Notes: a model not told the origin generated them from the sequence alone. A stretch of 18,208 bases of DNA from Geobacter sp. (GCA_003857395.1 RPRC01000145.1:1-18208); one strand, 5' to 3'. Shown: positions 6,577-15,918, counted from the stretch's first letter. Made by a program: numbers and translations.

Positions 6577-7017
6577 CAAAAAAACCCTTCCACGATATTT
6601 CGTGCATCAGTGATGACAGGTACAATGCTGCCGATTGCGTGCCATGCAGAGAGGTTCCGCCAGAGAGAGCTGCGAAATCTGTCGCTTGCCAAATGGGGCC
6701 CCGAGTTGCTAGACTGTACACGACACAATGATGTCAGATACGTAATGAGAGTCAGTCTTTCCGGGAAGTCTCGGCAGGGGGCTGTGCTGGAACTTCCCCG
6801 AAGCCTCTCGTAATCGGTCGCCACCCGAGATACTTGATTGGGCAACCTTCCGGCTTCAGGCGCTTTCTTTGCTGTCGCTGTTGTGCCATGAAGCCGTACG
6901 AGAGACTCTGAGAAAGCCCCAGCCCAACGGGGGATAGCACTGTTTCGCTGTTTCCGGATGGACACTAATTAGTAAAGATGCGGAATGACTACTCGGCAAT
7001 ACAGGGAGATACGAGGA
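6577..7017. other. Long spacer without recognised gene
   Basis: More than 400 bases lie between the divergent HD and MoxR genes. Short open frames occur on both strands, but none shows a ribosome site, a domain or family resemblance. A small hairpin CACGA/TCGTG lies at 6591-6604, and an 8-bp inverted pair CTCTCGTA/TACGAGAG falls around 6804 and 6897. A promoter for the MoxR operon must be here, but I cannot place it with confidence. The length suggests a lost gene or an unrecognised RNA. Confidence 0.5.
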
Positions 7018-7959
7018 ATGAGCTTGTCGAAACGCAATGAGATGCTGCATGTTATTGAGACTCTCACAACACGGTATCTGCGCGGGAAAGTAAGGGCGGT
7101 CAAACTGTCAATGATTGCCCTGCTGACGGGCGGACATATTCTCCTCGAAGATATTCCCGGTCTCGGGAAAACTACCCTTGCACTCGCGTTATCGGGTGTA
7201 CTCGGCATGTCATTCGGCCGGCTTCAGTGCACCAGTGATCTGCTGCCCTCCGATATTACCGGTCTCTCGATCTTTAATCGCGAAGAGGGCAAATTCACGT
7301 TCCTCAAGGGTCCCATTTTTAATAACCTGCTGCTGGTGGATGAGATAAACCGCGCTATGCCCAAGACCCAAAGCGCGATGCTGGAGGCAATGGAGGAACG
7401 GCGTGTAACGGTAGAAGGTGTGACGTATCCACTCCCTGCGCCTTTCCTGGTCATTGCCACCCAGAACCCTGTTGAGCAGGTAGGCACCTATCCGTTGCCC
7501 GAGTCCCAGATGGACCGTTTTCTCATTCGTGCCGGAATCGGCTATCCTCCTGATGAAATAGAAAAGGCCATCATCCAGGGCGGAAGCATCCGTGACAAGA
7601 TCCAGACTCTAACGCCGCTGGTGCAGATTGACGACATCCTCGAAGCGCGCTCCGTGGTGAAAGAAAAAGTTTATCTTTCCGATAAGATAGTAGAATATAT
7701 CTTCAGCATTGTTTCAGCTACCCGCAACAACCCTTTCATTCTCACCGGCATTTCCACTCGCGGTGGCATCAATATGGCGGATGCAGCCAAGGCCCATGCT
7801 TTTCTAGAAGGGCGGGATTTCGTTATCCCCGAGGATGTAAAGTCGATAGCCGTTCCGGTTGGAGCCCACCGATTGATCCTTTCTCCCGAGAACGAGGCAC
7901 TCGACAAGGAGGACCTATTCAACGCGGTGCTCAAAAATATCGAAATCCCAATCGTCTGA
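7018..7959 (+). CDS. MoxR-family AAA+ ATPase
   Basis: MoxR ATPases act as chaperone-like remodelling factors for partner proteins encoded beside them. This 313-residue protein starts at ATG 7018, with GGGAG nine bases upstream; an upstream ATG at 6985 is possible but has a weaker site. Walker A is PGLGKTT (residues 47-53), Walker B LLLVDEIN (104-111), and the sensor-like ATQNP (147-151) and the LPESQMDRF segment follow, all diagnostic of the MoxR group. The C-terminal lid helices contain GISTRGG. It leads a cassette with DUF58 and a transglutaminase-like membrane protein. Its stop codon overlaps the likely start of the DUF58 gene by four bases. No von Willebrand A protein, often found in MoxR loci, is present here. 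Confidence 0.93.
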   Translation: MSLSKRNEMLHVIETLTTRYLRGKVRAVKLSMIALLTGGHILLEDIPGLGKTTLALALSGVLGMSFGRLQCTSDLLPSDITGLSIFNREEGKFTFLKGPIFNNLLLVDEINRAMPKTQSAMLEAMEERRVTVEGVTYPLPAPFLVIATQNPVEQVGTYPLPESQMDRFLIRAGIGYPPDEIEKAIIQGGSIRDKIQTLTPLVQIDDILEARSVVKEKVYLSDKIVEYIFSIVSATRNNPFILTGISTRGGINMADAAKAHAFLEGRDFVIPEDVKSIAVPVGAHRLILSPENEALDKEDLFNAVLKNIEIPIV

Positions 7960-8822
7960 CCATCACCAGGTCCGGCTTCTGGTATATTGCCATTACCTTG
8001 CTGATGGGTTTTGCCGCGGTCAATACCGGCAATAATCTTCTGTTTCTCGTGGTTTCTTCCCTGCTTGGTTTTATGGCGGTTTCCGGTTTTCTCGGCTGGA
8101 TTAATATCCGGGAAGTTCGAGTTGTTCTTGATTTCCCCGATGAAATCTATGCGGAAAAAGATGTTTTCGTTGCAGTCAGACTGGAAAACCGTAAAAAATA
8201 CCTGCACTCCTTTCTCCTCAGGGTCGATGCCTTTGGGGAGAGTCTCCGCTTCCCGCTGGTGGAAAAAGGCAGCGATGATTCTGGTGCCTTTACGATGATT
8301 TTCCGGGAGAGGGGAGCAGCGATTCCGGGGGAAATAGTCCTTTCTTCTCCCTTTCCGATCAACTTTTTCACCCGCTTCACGACACTTTCCGTCCAATCCC
8401 GCTGCATTGTCTTTCCCGCGCCCCGTGACTGTGTCCTGCTGGACGGATCGGGTCGGAAGGAGACACGGGGAGAGGCATTCTCTTCCCGAAGGGGGTATGG
8501 TGGTGATATCGCCAAGATTCGTGACTATACCGGGAGTGATCCGATGAAATTTATTCACTGGAGACTTTCCGCGCGTCACGAGGACTTGAAGGTAAAGGAG
8601 CTGACGGCTCCATCCGAAACACCGCTCGTTATCGATATCCTCTCTCTGCCAGGTGCTACTCTTGAGGAAAATCTGTCATACGGGACTTTTCTCGTCAACA
8701 AGGCTGTTCGAGTCGGTCGTCCGGTCGGATTGAGGCTTGGTGCGCATTTTGTCCGCCCGGACCTGACTCGGACGCACCGGTTGCACCTGCTGACGGAGCT
8801 TGCGATGTATGGTAAAAATTAA
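7956..8822 (+). CDS. DUF58 domain membrane protein
   Basis: DUF58 proteins are regular partners of MoxR ATPases. The frame gives about 288 residues. The N-terminus LTITRSGFWYIAITLLMGFAA, followed by NTGNNLLFLVVSSLLG, forms two close membrane helices as in the family. The only start codon that keeps this region is CTG at 7956, which overlaps the MoxR stop as CTGA; there is no ATG, GTG or TTG between there and the TTG at 7998, which would cut the first helix. The DUF58 core appears at about residues 185-230: RRGYGGDIAKIRDYTGSDP, then KFIHWRLSARHEDLKVKEL. It overlaps the next gene by 14 bases. Family certain, start uncertain. Confidence 0.88.
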   Translation: MTITRSGFWYIAITLLMGFAAVNTGNNLLFLVVSSLLGFMAVSGFLGWINIREVRVVLDFPDEIYAEKDVFVAVRLENRKKYLHSFLLRVDAFGESLRFPLVEKGSDDSGAFTMIFRERGAAIPGEIVLSSPFPINFFTRFTTLSVQSRCIVFPAPRDCVLLDGSGRKETRGEAFSSRRGYGGDIAKIRDYTGSDPMKFIHWRLSARHEDLKVKELTAPSETPLVIDILSLPGATLEENLSYGTFLVNKAVRVGRPVGLRLGAHFVRPDLTRTHRLHLLTELAMYGKN

Positions 8823-10710
8823 GACGGTTCTCGACATGCTTACCGTCCTGATCAGCCTTGTGGGGGTGGCCCCCCTCTTTGTCTATCTGGACAGACTTCC
8901 TCAGTTCGCCTTTCCCGCTGCCCTGGTAGCGGCCTTCTTTGTGGAAAGGAAATCGATACGCCCGCTTTGCGGCAGAGTTCCCACCGTACTTTCCCTTGTT
9001 CTTTTCCTGTTCTATGCAATTCGGATTTCTCGCGAGAATATTCTCGATCCGGCGATCAATATTCTCGTTATCCTGCTGGCCGTCAGGCTGCTGAGCGAGA
9101 GAATTCCTCGCAACTATCTCCAGGTATTCGCGCTTTCCCTTTTTGCTCTCTCAGCCTCTTCCCTGTATAACCTGAGTCCGGTCTTTCTTGCCTATCTTCT
9201 GATATTGTTGCTCTGCATTGCCGCTTCACTTGTTCTTTTGACTTTCTTCACTGTTGATTCGCGGTTGGCGTTGAGTAGAAAAGGAATGAAGCGGCTGGTT
9301 ACCGTTGCGGTGGCTATGCCTGCGGCTGCCATGCCGCTGATTCTTTTGTTTTTTGTTATCATGCCGCGTCCGCAGTTTCCACTTTGGGACTTTCTTGCCC
9401 CTGCGGAAGAAAAGGTGACCGGCCTCAGCGAACAGATAGTTCCGGGTTCCTCATCACAAGTTCGCGCGGTGAAGAGCATTGTATTGAGGGCCCAGAGTCC
9501 CCAGTTGGCCCGGGAAGATCTCTACTGGCGAGGAATAGTGCTGAATACCCCGCGGCACAATGCCTGGGTGCGGTCACCTGTTGACGAACGGAGCTATCTC
9601 AGGACCGAGGGCGGGCAGGTAATAGAGCAGACCATCTTCCCGGAGCCGAACTCCGGCCTTTATCTCATAACCCTCGATACCCCGCTGAAATTACACGGAA
9701 TACGCGCTGAGCAGGCGCCGGACCTGGTATTTACCCTCAAGAAGCATGCTGGAAGGGTGCGGTATGATACGGTGTCTTCCCTGAACCGAAACATCGCCGT
9801 CCGTGGCACTATCGATCGTGGGTTTTATCTGACGCTTCCTGATCGAGTGTCCTCTCAAGTGAAAGCCCTGGGCAAAAAGTTCGCTTCGCAGGGAAGAACC
9901 GACAGGGAAATTCTTGCTTCCCTTGAAGAATATTTCAGCTCTGCCCGCTACCGGTATACAACGAGTGGTCTGCCTCGCTCCGAGGATCCCATCGGTGAAT
10001 TTCTATTTCTGGGCAAGGCCGGTCATTGTGAACTCTTCGCTTCCTCCTTCATGATCCTTCTCAGAGAGGCGGGAGTTCCCGCGCGTCTCGTGGGTGGGTA
10101 TTTCGGTGGTGACTACAATGAAATTGGTGGCTACTACCTGGTGACCGAGGATATGGCCCATGTGTGGGTGGAGGTCTATCTGAAGGGGCTTGGATGGGTA
10201 AGGAAAGATCCAAGCGTGTTTGCAGTAGATTTTTCCGCTGGTAGTAATAGGCCCCAGGACTCAATCCTTGCCAAGGTACGAAAGCTCTCTGATTCCCTCA
10301 ACTATTACTGGAACCTTGCTGTCATATCCTATGATCTTAGCAAGCAAATACAAATCTTTCGGTCGGCCAATAGCGCAATGCGAAACATTACTCTTCCGGT
10401 CAGTAGCTGGTGGCTTTTGACGATACTCTTTGGTCTCGGAGGTCTGGCTGCCGGGTATCGTATTTTTGTGCAAAACGTAAGCTTGACTCCCGAGAAAAGG
10501 CTGATTCGCCGGTTCTATGCGATACTGGCGAAGAAATATCCTGACGTTATATTGTCCCCTGCCACCGGTCTCATGGAGATTGCGGAATACACCGGCGATC
10601 CCTGCGTCAGGGAGTTTGCTGAAATTTATTACGGTACCGTCTATCGTGACCGTCGGCCATCTGTCAGCCAAATGGCTCGGCTGCGAGAGCTTGTCAGCGC
10701 TATAAAATAA
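8809..10710 (+). CDS. TgpA-like transmembrane transglutaminase-family protein
   Basis: A 633-residue inner-membrane protein with about six N-terminal membrane helices (to residue 190), a large outer domain, one further helix (about 531-552) and a cytoplasmic tail, the TgpA layout. The transglutaminase-like core shows the catalytic triad in order: Cys407 in GHCELFASSF, His451 in MAHVWVEVY, and Asp467 in RKDPSV. Some relatives are essential in other bacteria, but the substrate is unsettled; they may act on peptide bonds in the periplasm. The ATG at 8809 overlaps the DUF58 gene by 14 bases, with GGAG ten bases upstream; a TTG at 8800 is an alternative. It closes the MoxR-DUF58 cassette, which probably works as one unit with the ATPase and DUF58 protein regulating this enzyme. 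Confidence 0.9.
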   Translation: MVKIKTVLDMLTVLISLVGVAPLFVYLDRLPQFAFPAALVAAFFVERKSIRPLCGRVPTVLSLVLFLFYAIRISRENILDPAINILVILLAVRLLSERIPRNYLQVFALSLFALSASSLYNLSPVFLAYLLILLLCIAASLVLLTFFTVDSRLALSRKGMKRLVTVAVAMPAAAMPLILLFFVIMPRPQFPLWDFLAPAEEKVTGLSEQIVPGSSSQVRAVKSIVLRAQSPQLAREDLYWRGIVLNTPRHNAWVRSPVDERSYLRTEGGQVIEQTIFPEPNSGLYLITLDTPLKLHGIRAEQAPDLVFTLKKHAGRVRYDTVSSLNRNIAVRGTIDRGFYLTLPDRVSSQVKALGKKFASQGRTDREILASLEEYFSSARYRYTTSGLPRSEDPIGEFLFLGKAGHCELFASSFMILLREAGVPARLVGGYFGGDYNEIGGYYLVTEDMAHVWVEVYLKGLGWVRKDPSVFAVDFSAGSNRPQDSILAKVRKLSDSLNYYWNLAVISYDLSKQIQIFRSANSAMRNITLPVSSWWLLTILFGLGGLAAGYRIFVQNVSLTPEKRLIRRFYAILAKKYPDVILSPATGLMEIAEYTGDPCVREFAEIYYGTVYRDRRPSVSQMARLRELVSAIK

Positions 10711-10766
10711 CCTTCCAGAAAAGATCTCGACGGTTGCGTAACAAAGATCTGGAAGGTTGCGTAACA
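10711..10766 (+). repeat. Two 22-base direct repeats with inverted arms
   Basis: The unit AGATCT(C/G)GA(C/A) followed by GGTTGCGTAACA occurs at 10722-10743 and 10745-10766, identical at 20 of 22 positions with a 23-base period. The flanking arms CCTTCCAGA (10711-10719) and TCTGGAAGG (10748-10756) can form a 9-bp stem. The block starts just after the transglutaminase gene and ends 12 bases before the next promoter. Confidence 0.75.
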
Positions 10767-10778
10767 CGGCATAACTCA

Positions 10779-10807
10779 TTGACTTGATTTTGTTTTACTG
10801 ATATATA
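10779..10807 (+). promoter_or_regulatory. Sigma-70 promoter of the TPR gene
   Basis: TTGACT (10779-10784) and TATATA (10802-10807) stand 17 bases apart in an A/T-rich stretch. The start would be near 10814, giving a leader of about 120 bases to the TTG at 10934. The direct repeats just upstream are placed as an activator or repressor site would be. Confidence 0.7.
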
Positions 10808-10933
10808 TTAGGTCCTTGTAGAGTATCGATGGTCCTTGCGCTAACAATTCCCCGGTACGGGGTGCGGTTAGCAACTTTCACAATAGGCCGGGCGAGTTGT
10901 AATAACAAGATTTCAGGCAAAAGAGGGTGCACT

Positions 10934-13129
10934 TTGAGTTCTCAAAAAGACAAATTTCTGGCCAGCGCGCAAAAATATATCCAGAAAGGGCAGTTTGATC
11001 GAGCCCTGAGAGATTACGAACAGGTTGTCACTGCAGATCCCAAGGATGTTAAGCTGCGTCAGAAGCTTGCCGAGTTACTGATTCGCTGCAATCGTCGTGA
11101 CGATGCCATTCGAGAATATAACACCATAGCCAAGTTCTATGACGAGAATGGTTTCTACCTGAAGTCAATTGCCGTGTATAAACAGATTCAGCGTCTTGAT
11201 CCTTCGAATATAGAGATATCTCTCTGCCTTGCGGCACTTAATGAAAAACAGGGCATGATCGGAAATGCCCTGTCAGAATACAAAATGGTCTACGACCATT
11301 ACCAGAAGCAGGGTCAGATCGACGAAGCGATTAAAATCCTGCAGAAGATGCAAGCGGTAGATCCTGATAATGTCGATATCCGTCTGAAACTTGCAGAAAC
11401 CTTTTTTGCCTCGAAAATGCTGGAACAGGCCTACCAGGAATATACCCGGGCCGCTCTGACCCTTAAAAGCCGGGGGAATAGCGAATTTCTTGAACGCGTC
11501 AGTAACAAGATTCACGCTCTTTTTCCCGACAAAACTGACACTTCGGATCTTGATTTCTTGATGGAGCAGCTTAAGAACGGCGTTGTGGGCGATGCCGTGC
11601 CAAAGCTGCAGCAGATTCTCGATGTTACTCCTGACGATCTTTCTGCGCTGGGTCTACTAGCCGATGCGTACCGTCTCACCGGAGACACTGCGAGCCGTGA
11701 AAGTGTTTTGAAGCGGATTCTCGACCTGACTCCGGATGCTGTTTCCGCGAAGAAGAACCTCATTCTCTGCCTCATTGACGCGGGTGATCTGGAGGGCAGC
11801 ATTGCTCTCCTTGACCGTTATCTTCCCGATCTTTTTTCGGCAGGGGCCTATGGGGACATTGAGCATTATTATTCGACTCTCCAGAATCTGGCACCCTATG
11901 ACCTCCGTTTGCTTGACGGCCTGAAAAAACTTTACGAGTTGACCGGGGAGACCTCGAAACTTGCGGATGTTCAAGTGAGTCTCACTATTCTGTCAGCGAA
12001 AGATACTTCCCAAAGTTCCAGACAGGTGGCCGATGCTGCGGTGGAGTCATCTGAAGCTACCAATGCCGACCTTGGCGATTCTCCCTGGGGGGAGGAGATT
12101 GATCTCACGCTTTCCGTTGAAAACGACTCTGAGAGTGGAGACGGTCTTCCTCCTGACGAGGCTTTGGATTTCGGTGCCATAGAGCTTTCGGCAGATGACG
12201 TGACCGGTACGAAAACGGAGCAAGAGGACTTTGAAATAGATATTTCTTTCGAATTCCCTGAGGATGGTGTAGCTTTTACGCCCTCTTGTACGGAGGAAGA
12301 GGCAACGTCTCTGCCTCTGCATTCCATTTCACCGGTTCGTACGGAGATGGCAGAGGCGTTATCCGGGGATTCCGGTTCCGAAGAAATGTACCGTACTGTT
12401 CTCCCCCAGGATATCGATGAGGTCCCCGACTTTTTTTCGCCAGAAGTGGGGCAGGATGACTCGTATCAATTCGAAGATACCCTGACACCTTCGCTGCAGG
12501 AAGAACAACCCGAAGCCTTCGATTTTTCTGCTGAAGAGATTGTGCTTCCCCTTACGGAAATAGTTCCGGACTTGCCCCAGTTGACGCTGTTTGATAGTCC
12601 GGAACTTATCCCCTCGGAAAGTGATGTTTCTCAGCCAGTAGCCATTTCTCCTGACGATATTTTCAGCCGCTTCCAGGACGCCCCGAAGCAGGATTATGAA
12701 CAGGGCGATACGGAAACACACTACAATCTAGGTATCGCTTACCTGGAGATGGGTCTTCACGGTGAAGCCATCAAAGAGTTTCGTATTTCGGCCAACGACC
12801 CTGACAGAAAACTGGATTCCCTGACACTTCAGGGGCTTTGTTTCCGTGAACAGAAGAATTATGCCGATGCAGAAGAGCTTTTTTCTGCGCTTCTTTCTCT
12901 CGAAGCGCTCGGTTCTGATCGTCTCCTTGCTCTCCGGTATGAGCAGGGCCTCCTGTTTGAAGCGGCAGGTCGAAAGGAAGATGCTCTGCAGGTTTTCCGT
13001 GATATTTTTGGTAATAATCCCGGTTTCCGCGACACGATGCAGAAAATAGCGTTTTTGAGCGGCAAAGAGAGCTCATTTGATCTCTCGGATCTGGGTGATG
13101 TGGATATCGAACTGGATGAGCTGGTCTAG
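10934..13129 (+). CDS. Large tetratricopeptide-repeat protein with acidic linker
   Basis: A 731-residue soluble protein made of two TPR regions. The N-terminal part (about 1-365) has a run of TPR-like helix pairs, for example KGQFDRALRDYEQVVTADP and AIKILQKMQAVDPDNVDIR. The C-terminal part (about 590-715) starts with YNLGIAYLEMGLHGEAIKEF. The linker (about 365-590) is very rich in Glu, Asp and Ser and probably disordered, with short repeated FEFPEDG- and DFSAEE-like patches. The tail ends in the acidic DLSDLGDVDIELDEL. I chose TTG 10934, since AGAGGG lies six bases upstream and the TPRs begin at once; the in-frame ATG at 10829 would add 35 basic, unlike residues and lies very near the predicted transcript start. 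TPRs bind proteins; the partner is unknown. The HIT gene follows 55 bases later. Confidence 0.82.
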   Translation: MSSQKDKFLASAQKYIQKGQFDRALRDYEQVVTADPKDVKLRQKLAELLIRCNRRDDAIREYNTIAKFYDENGFYLKSIAVYKQIQRLDPSNIEISLCLAALNEKQGMIGNALSEYKMVYDHYQKQGQIDEAIKILQKMQAVDPDNVDIRLKLAETFFASKMLEQAYQEYTRAALTLKSRGNSEFLERVSNKIHALFPDKTDTSDLDFLMEQLKNGVVGDAVPKLQQILDVTPDDLSALGLLADAYRLTGDTASRESVLKRILDLTPDAVSAKKNLILCLIDAGDLEGSIALLDRYLPDLFSAGAYGDIEHYYSTLQNLAPYDLRLLDGLKKLYELTGETSKLADVQVSLTILSAKDTSQSSRQVADAAVESSEATNADLGDSPWGEEIDLTLSVENDSESGDGLPPDEALDFGAIELSADDVTGTKTEQEDFEIDISFEFPEDGVAFTPSCTEEEATSLPLHSISPVRTEMAEALSGDSGSEEMYRTVLPQDIDEVPDFFSPEVGQDDSYQFEDTLTPSLQEEQPEAFDFSAEEIVLPLTEIVPDLPQLTLFDSPELIPSESDVSQPVAISPDDIFSRFQDAPKQDYEQGDTETHYNLGIAYLEMGLHGEAIKEFRISANDPDRKLDSLTLQGLCFREQKNYADAEELFSALLSLEALGSDRLLALRYEQGLLFEAAGRKEDALQVFRDIFGNNPGFRDTMQKIAFLSGKESSFDLSDLGDVDIELDELV

Positions 13130-13184
13130 TTCAATAAATTGGCCGCCCTGTTGAGCATTAGGTACTGAAAGGAACGACGTCGGT

Positions 13185-13691
13185 ATGGAAAGACTTTGGG
13201 CTCCCTGGCGCATGGAGTTTATTCTCAACGAGAAGCCTTCTTACTGCATTTTCTGCCTGGATGCGGCGCAGAGCGAAGTCGCTGAGAAAGAACGACTTGT
13301 CTTGTACCGGGATACTCACTCGTTTGTCATGCTGAACCGCTATCCATATACCACAGGGCATCTTCTGGTTTCTCCCTATCGCCATGTCTGCACACTGCAG
13401 GATCTGACCTCGGATGAGATGGTGCAGTTGTTTGAAAATGTCAGGCTCGCCTGTGGGATAACGACGAAGGCACTATCGCCTGAGGGTTACAATATCGGCA
13501 TTAACCTGGGCAAAATTGCTGGTGCAGGGGTGGCTGACCATCTTCACATCCATATCGTTCCACGTTGGGTGGGTGACGCAAACTTTATGACGGTTATTGC
13601 GGATGTTCGCGTAGTTCCGGAAGGCCTCTCCGCGACATATGAGAAATTTCTTCCGTTTTTTCAGGAGGTCAGCAGGACTGCTGAGAGCTGA
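13185..13691 (+). CDS. HIT-family nucleotide hydrolase or transferase
   Basis: HIT proteins cleave nucleotide-phosphate bonds such as in diadenosine polyphosphates or AMP conjugates. This 168-residue protein carries the histidine triad at residues 119-123 (DHLHIHIVPRW). The N-terminal WAPWRM, then Cys21-x-x-Cys24 (CIFC), resembles the Ap4A-phosphorylase-like HIT group that holds a zinc. The start ATG is preceded by AAAGGA at eleven bases. It lies downstream of the TPR gene with no clear terminator between, so it may be cotranscribed. The exact substrate cannot be deduced from sequence. Confidence 0.9.
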   Translation: MERLWAPWRMEFILNEKPSYCIFCLDAAQSEVAEKERLVLYRDTHSFVMLNRYPYTTGHLLVSPYRHVCTLQDLTSDEMVQLFENVRLACGITTKALSPEGYNIGINLGKIAGAGVADHLHIHIVPRWVGDANFMTVIADVRVVPEGLSATYEKFLPFFQEVSRTAES

Positions 13692-13778
13692 CCGAAAAAT
13701 CTGGATAGCGGAATAGGGACATTTGTTTTAGCAGGAGTCCCTCTGAAGTAGACAGTCCCTGATGGGGAATGGAGAGAC

Positions 13779-15770
13779 ATGAATACTCAAAAAAAGAGGC
13801 GTCACAGGGGCCTCTTGTACGCCGCAGTCGGTTCGTTGTCGATAGTTGTCGCACCGACTGTCGGGGCATTGCTTCACACAGCGGTCTTCTATCAGCCCAG
13901 TGAATCTATCTGGGCGCAGATGATCGGCGCTGTGACTGCAAGTCCGGAAAACATTCTCTTGTATTCCTATATCGGCATTGGTACCGCCTTGTTTACTTCT
14001 ATTTCCGGCTATCTTCTCGGAAAAACCTCAGATCAACTCAGCGAGCGAGCGAGAGAGTTGGAAAAAGTCCATATCAAAGCGGTCTCCCAGAAAGAGTTGT
14101 ATGAAGAGCGTTACCGGGCTCTTGACGGAAACATCAAGAAGTTTCAAAGGATCAGCACAAAAATTCAGAAGTCCCTTGATATTGGGGAAGTGATGAGATT
14201 GTGCACCGAAGGCCTGCACGAAGTTCTCGGTTTCGAACGTGTCAATGTTCTGATGGCGGACCCGGAGCGAAATAATCTGCATTTTCTTCTTGCCACCGGA
14301 AGCGAAGGATTTGCGGTGGAAGGGGTAACTCTTCCGCTTGACCATCGAACCGGGGTCATCAATAAATGTTTCTCCGAACAGAAATTCTATTTGATTGATG
14401 ATATCGGAAAATGCCCCCAGGATTATTATCTGCAATCACCCTACGATACTCTCAAACCTCTCCGATCCCGTTCTTTCGTCCTCTGTCCGATTGTTGTAAA
14501 GGGAGAATCGGTCGGTCTTTTCGGAATTGACAACGCGTACAGTCGACGTCTGGCCAATGAGAGTGATGAAGATACGATCAAGCTTTTTGCCGATCAGGCC
14601 GCTTCCTCCATCATGCGGATTAATCTGCTGAAGGCCATTGATACGCTTACCTCAGAGCTTCAGGATACTTTTAACGGCTTTCTCCAGAAACAAGAAGTGT
14701 TTTCGAGGACTGTTTACAGTCTGAAAGCGGCAATTGATTCACTGTTTGACGGCACCGCTCGAATTGCGCATGCCTCGGAGAGCGTCTTGTCGTCGGTGGA
14801 AGAGACAAGCTCTGCTGTCAGCCAAATTTCCTTTTCTATCGACCAGGTCACAAATAACCTGAATTTCCTCGCGGATACCATCGATAAATCCGTCTCTGCC
14901 ATGGAGGAGATGCATGCCTCCATCAAGAACGTTGAGAAGAATGCCGCTGTTTCCCATGATGTTTCTCAGCGGGTGCGGTTGCAGGCGGATGCGGGAAGGG
15001 ACAAGGTAGAAGAGACAATTTCCGCCCTTGAAGAGATACAGCGTTCGGTCGAGTTATCGTTCGACGGAATCATGCGCCTTTCTGAAAACAGCGGCCGCAT
15101 TGGTAACATTGTAAAAGTAATCAAAGATATTACCAAAAAGACTAATCTCCTGGCACTGAATGCTTCAATAATTGCGGCTCAGGCTGGTGAATACGGAAAA
15201 GATTTCGGGGTTGTTGCCGAAGAGATGCGGGCGCTTTCCCATCAGACCAGTCAGATTGCCGGTGAGATTGCGGTAATTATTTCACTGATTTTGACTGATT
15301 CAGACACGGCTGCCCGTAACATAACCTTTTCGAAGGAGCTGGTACAGAAAGGCGTCGAGATCGGACATGCAACCGGAGAAACCCTCAAAATCATCCACGA
15401 GAGTGCGGTGAGATCCATGGACATGACGGAGGAGATCAAGACATCAACCGAAGAGCAGGTTAGAGGTGTCAAACTTGTCACGCACTCCATTGAGGATGTC
15501 AGTTCCATGGCCTCCCAGATTTATATCGCTTCCAAGGAACAGTCCGGGGCGACGAAAAACATTATGCGTTCCGTGGAATCTATCAAGGATATGGCCATGG
15601 ATATGGTCAAGGCTACCGAGGCTCAGGTACGAGATGGTTCCGAGATCGAGGCGTCGGTGGAATCCCATGTGCAGACCAGTGAGGAGATTTTCGACAACAT
15701 GGAGCTGCGCAGGCAGCAGAGTGTCGCCGTAATGGATCAACTGGAAGTCATCAAAGGAGTTTCCTCGTAA
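13779..15770 (+). CDS. Membrane signalling protein with GAF domain and MCP-type signalling region
   Basis: A 663-residue protein with two N-terminal membrane helices (about 12-35 and 57-80) enclosing only about 20 periplasmic residues, then a coiled coil, a cytoplasmic GAF domain (about 130-280) and a long helical methyl-accepting-chemotaxis-type region. So the signal is probably read inside the cell by the GAF domain. The hairpin tip (about 450-487) reads [20 protein letters not shown], where chemoreceptors usually have [19 protein letters not shown]; the Glu and Arg of that tip are replaced by Ile and Gln. There is no C-terminal CheR-tethering pentapeptide. GGAG lies upstream of the ATG. 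It could couple to a chemosensory array governing motility or a non-motility output. Relation to the neighbouring HIT gene unclear. Confidence 0.88.
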   Translation: MNTQKKRRHRGLLYAAVGSLSIVVAPTVGALLHTAVFYQPSESIWAQMIGAVTASPENILLYSYIGIGTALFTSISGYLLGKTSDQLSERARELEKVHIKAVSQKELYEERYRALDGNIKKFQRISTKIQKSLDIGEVMRLCTEGLHEVLGFERVNVLMADPERNNLHFLLATGSEGFAVEGVTLPLDHRTGVINKCFSEQKFYLIDDIGKCPQDYYLQSPYDTLKPLRSRSFVLCPIVVKGESVGLFGIDNAYSRRLANESDEDTIKLFADQAASSIMRINLLKAIDTLTSELQDTFNGFLQKQEVFSRTVYSLKAAIDSLFDGTARIAHASESVLSSVEETSSAVSQISFSIDQVTNNLNFLADTIDKSVSAMEEMHASIKNVEKNAAVSHDVSQRVRLQADAGRDKVEETISALEEIQRSVELSFDGIMRLSENSGRIGNIVKVIKDITKKTNLLALNASIIAAQAGEYGKDFGVVAEEMRALSHQTSQIAGEIAVIISLILTDSDTAARNITFSKELVQKGVEIGHATGETLKIIHESAVRSMDMTEEIKTSTEEQVRGVKLVTHSIEDVSSMASQIYIASKEQSGATKNIMRSVESIKDMAMDMVKATEAQVRDGSEIEASVESHVQTSEEIFDNMELRRQQSVAVMDQLEVIKGVSS

Positions 15771-15918
15771 AATACGCTGGTTTTTTTTGCATTGTTATGG
15801 TAATTAAATAATTAATTGAGAAGAGCCGTAGGACAGGCCTTTAACTTTTGAAAAGAGTACCATTCATTATACCGCCTGTATTCTTTAGTGAACCGGGACG
15901 GGAGGCGATAGCCGGATT

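Noticed and set aside
6885..6925. Segment GAAGCCGTACGAGAGACTC resembling one half of a group II intron domain V
   Set aside because: The matching second half of the hairpin (a TACGGTTC-like arm) is absent nearby, and no reverse transcriptase is present.
6940..6965. TAGCAC ... CGCT resembling a sigma-54 promoter before the MoxR gene
   Set aside because: The spacing between the two elements is one base short and the -24 GG is not intact.
6573..6965. Open frame of 130 codons on the minus strand in the spacer
   Set aside because: No ribosome site, domain or family likeness; composition is what a random frame would give, and it crosses the HD-gene promoter.
7671..8579. 302-codon minus-strand frame opposite the MoxR and DUF58 genes
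   Set aside because: It is antisense to two well-identified proteins and shows no known domain.
15774..15790. Run of eight T after the MCP-type gene as a terminator
   Set aside because: No stable stem stands directly before it.
15847..15875. TTTTGA ... TATACC as a panB promoter
   Set aside because: Both hexamers match only partly, so I cannot place the promoter with confidence; it remains a candidate.
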